From contig JASLMH010000010.1 in assembly GCA_030746635.1 (NCBI GenBank), positions 1 to 50,438 on the forward strand: 50,438 nt of DNA, in the 5' to 3' direction. The DNA comes from Alphaproteobacteria bacterium (GTDB lineage Bacteria; Pseudomonadota; Alphaproteobacteria; GCA-2731375). Both the position numbers and the translations under genes were made by a program. This document shows, piece after piece, positions 48,300 through 50,438 of this stretch (the stretch's first letter is position 1; every line of letters starts with the position of its first letter). The notes under the pieces were generated by a model. The model was not told where the DNA came from, searched no databases, and was given only the letters and a program-made list of their open reading frames with translations.

Positions 48300-49177
48300 T
48301 TAACCTTTCATTACCTGCAACATCGTGTTGCCCAGTTCCGCCGGCGAATCGGCGACGGTGATGCCGGCGCCGCGCATGGCTTCCATCTTGTCGCCGGCCG
48401 AGCCCTTGCCGCCTGAGATAATGGCGCCGGCGTGACCCATGCGGCGGCCGGGTGGCGCGGTGACGCCGGCGATGAAGCCGACCATCGGTTTCTTGACCTT
48501 CGATTGCTTGACGAAATCGGCCGCCTCTTCCTCGGCGGTGCCGCCGATCTCGCCGATCATCACGATGCCCTCGGTCTCATCGTCGCCCAGGAACATCTCC
48601 AGGCAGTCGATGAAGTTGGTGCCGTTGATGGGGTCGCCGCCGATGCCGATACAGGTGCTCTGGCCCAGGCCGACGGCGGTGGTCTGGCCGACCGCCTCGT
48701 AGGTCAGAGTGCCGGAGCGCGAGACCACGCCGATCTTGCCGCGGGTATGGATATGGCCGGGCATAATGCCGATCTTGCATTCGTCGGGCGTGATCACGCC
48801 GGGGCAGTTGGGGCCGACCAGCCGGGTCCGGCCGTTGGCCTGCAAGGCCCGTTTCACCGTCACCATGTCGAGCACCGGGATGCCCTCGGTGATGCAGACG
48901 GCCAATTCGATGCCGGCGTCGATCGCCTCCAGGATGGCGTCGGCCGCGAACGGGGGTGGGACGTAGATCACCGAGGCGTTGGCGCCGGTGGCGGCGACCG
49001 CCTGGTGCACGGTATCGAACACCGGCAGGCCGAGATGTTCGCTGCCGCCCTTGCCGGGGGAGACGCCGCCGACCATTTGGGTGCCGTAGGCGATCGCCTG
49101 TTCGGAATGGAAGGTACCCTGGTTGCCGGTGAAGCCCTGGCAGATCACCCGTGTGTCGTTGCCCACCAAAACGGCCA

Positions 49178-49178
<1 letters not shown>
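48300..49178 (-). CDS. sucD: Succinyl-CoA synthetase alpha subunit
   Basis: A 292-residue subunit that binds CoA ([20 protein letters not shown]) and carries the phosphohistidine intermediate, His249 in [10 protein letters not shown]. Other conserved parts are [20 protein letters not shown] and the [11 protein letters not shown] loop. It makes succinate and ATP (or GTP) from succinyl-CoA together with SucC. Its ATG overlaps the sucC stop by one base (TAATG). Confidence 0.97.
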
Positions 49179-50347
<1,169 letters not shown>

Positions 50348-50438
50348 GGCAGTCGCTTCGATCCCCCTTGTCGGTACCCGCGCCTGAGTTGCTTATTTAG
50401 TTCGCTTTTTCCGCCTGGCACGTTTGCCCAGGGACGGG

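Overview
The window is chromosomal DNA of an alphaproteobacterium, most likely a Rhodospirillales-type organism. GC is high (47 of 60 bases in a sample at 39901-39960). An F1-only atpHAGDC operon, a sucCD-odhA-odhB-lpd operon and a comF/grxC/nitrilase/NDUFAF5-like block are all typical of that class. No rRNA, tRNA or CRISPR array was seen.

Layout, left to right. (1) 1-5.2 kb is a housekeeping block: comF-grxC-nit on the minus strand, a short-chain dehydrogenase and an NDUFAF5/BioC-like methyltransferase on the plus strand, then a divergent methyltransferase/DUF1178 pair. (2) 5.2-11.9 kb holds a two-domain flavoprotein (FAD hydroxylase plus Old Yellow Enzyme; salicylyl-CoA/2-aminobenzoyl-CoA monooxygenase family) behind a perfect 11+2+11 operator-like palindrome. 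Divergent from it are an OmpH-like periplasmic protein, an MFS carrier, a cupin, an enol-lactonase-like hydrolase and, converging on the last, a class V aminotransferase. (3) 11.98-16.9 kb is atpHAGDC on the minus strand, closed by a good intrinsic terminator. (4) 17-35.4 kb is an accessory block: a luciferase-like monooxygenase, an orphan antitoxin, an IclR-centred acyl-CoA cluster (ligase, MaoC dehydratase, double-hotdog thioesterase, metallo-beta-lactamase-fold hydrolase), a D-cysteine desulfhydrase-like enzyme and a lipase. Then comes a lower-GC stretch with three singleton genes (GFA, a metallophosphoesterase fusion, a QueG-like Fe-S protein) separated by copies of a dispersed repeat. A rhodanese-DUF3237-SDR-SDR operon and a ketopantoate-reductase-like gene follow. 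(5) 35.5-40.1 kb holds priA, a transaldolase/FSA gene, a DUF484 gene and xerC. (6) 40.1-42.4 kb is a small island carrying one gene, a GHKL/Hsp90-type ATPase, bounded by a 167-bp direct repeat of the 3' end of xerC. (7) 42.5-50.4 kb is the 2-oxoglutarate dehydrogenase/succinyl-CoA synthetase operon sucC-sucD-odhA-odhB-lpd on the minus strand.

Regions 2 and 4 suggest breakdown of CoA-activated aromatic or other organic acids, with transport, CoA ligation, hydroxylation, hydration and thioester hydrolysis functions. Region 7 receives the acyl-CoA products and region 3 turns the resulting proton gradient into ATP.

The best candidate for an undescribed system is the island at 40.13-42.44 kb. It is a lone GHKL ATPase of contrasting base composition inserted at the 3' end of xerC. 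The 55-codon xerC tail is present twice, and the two copies differ only at two synonymous third positions. This looks like a gene-restoring integration event, yet the insert has no recombinase of its own. Second best are the metallophosphoesterase with a C-terminal domain I cannot assign and the repeat family that separates the nearby singleton genes.
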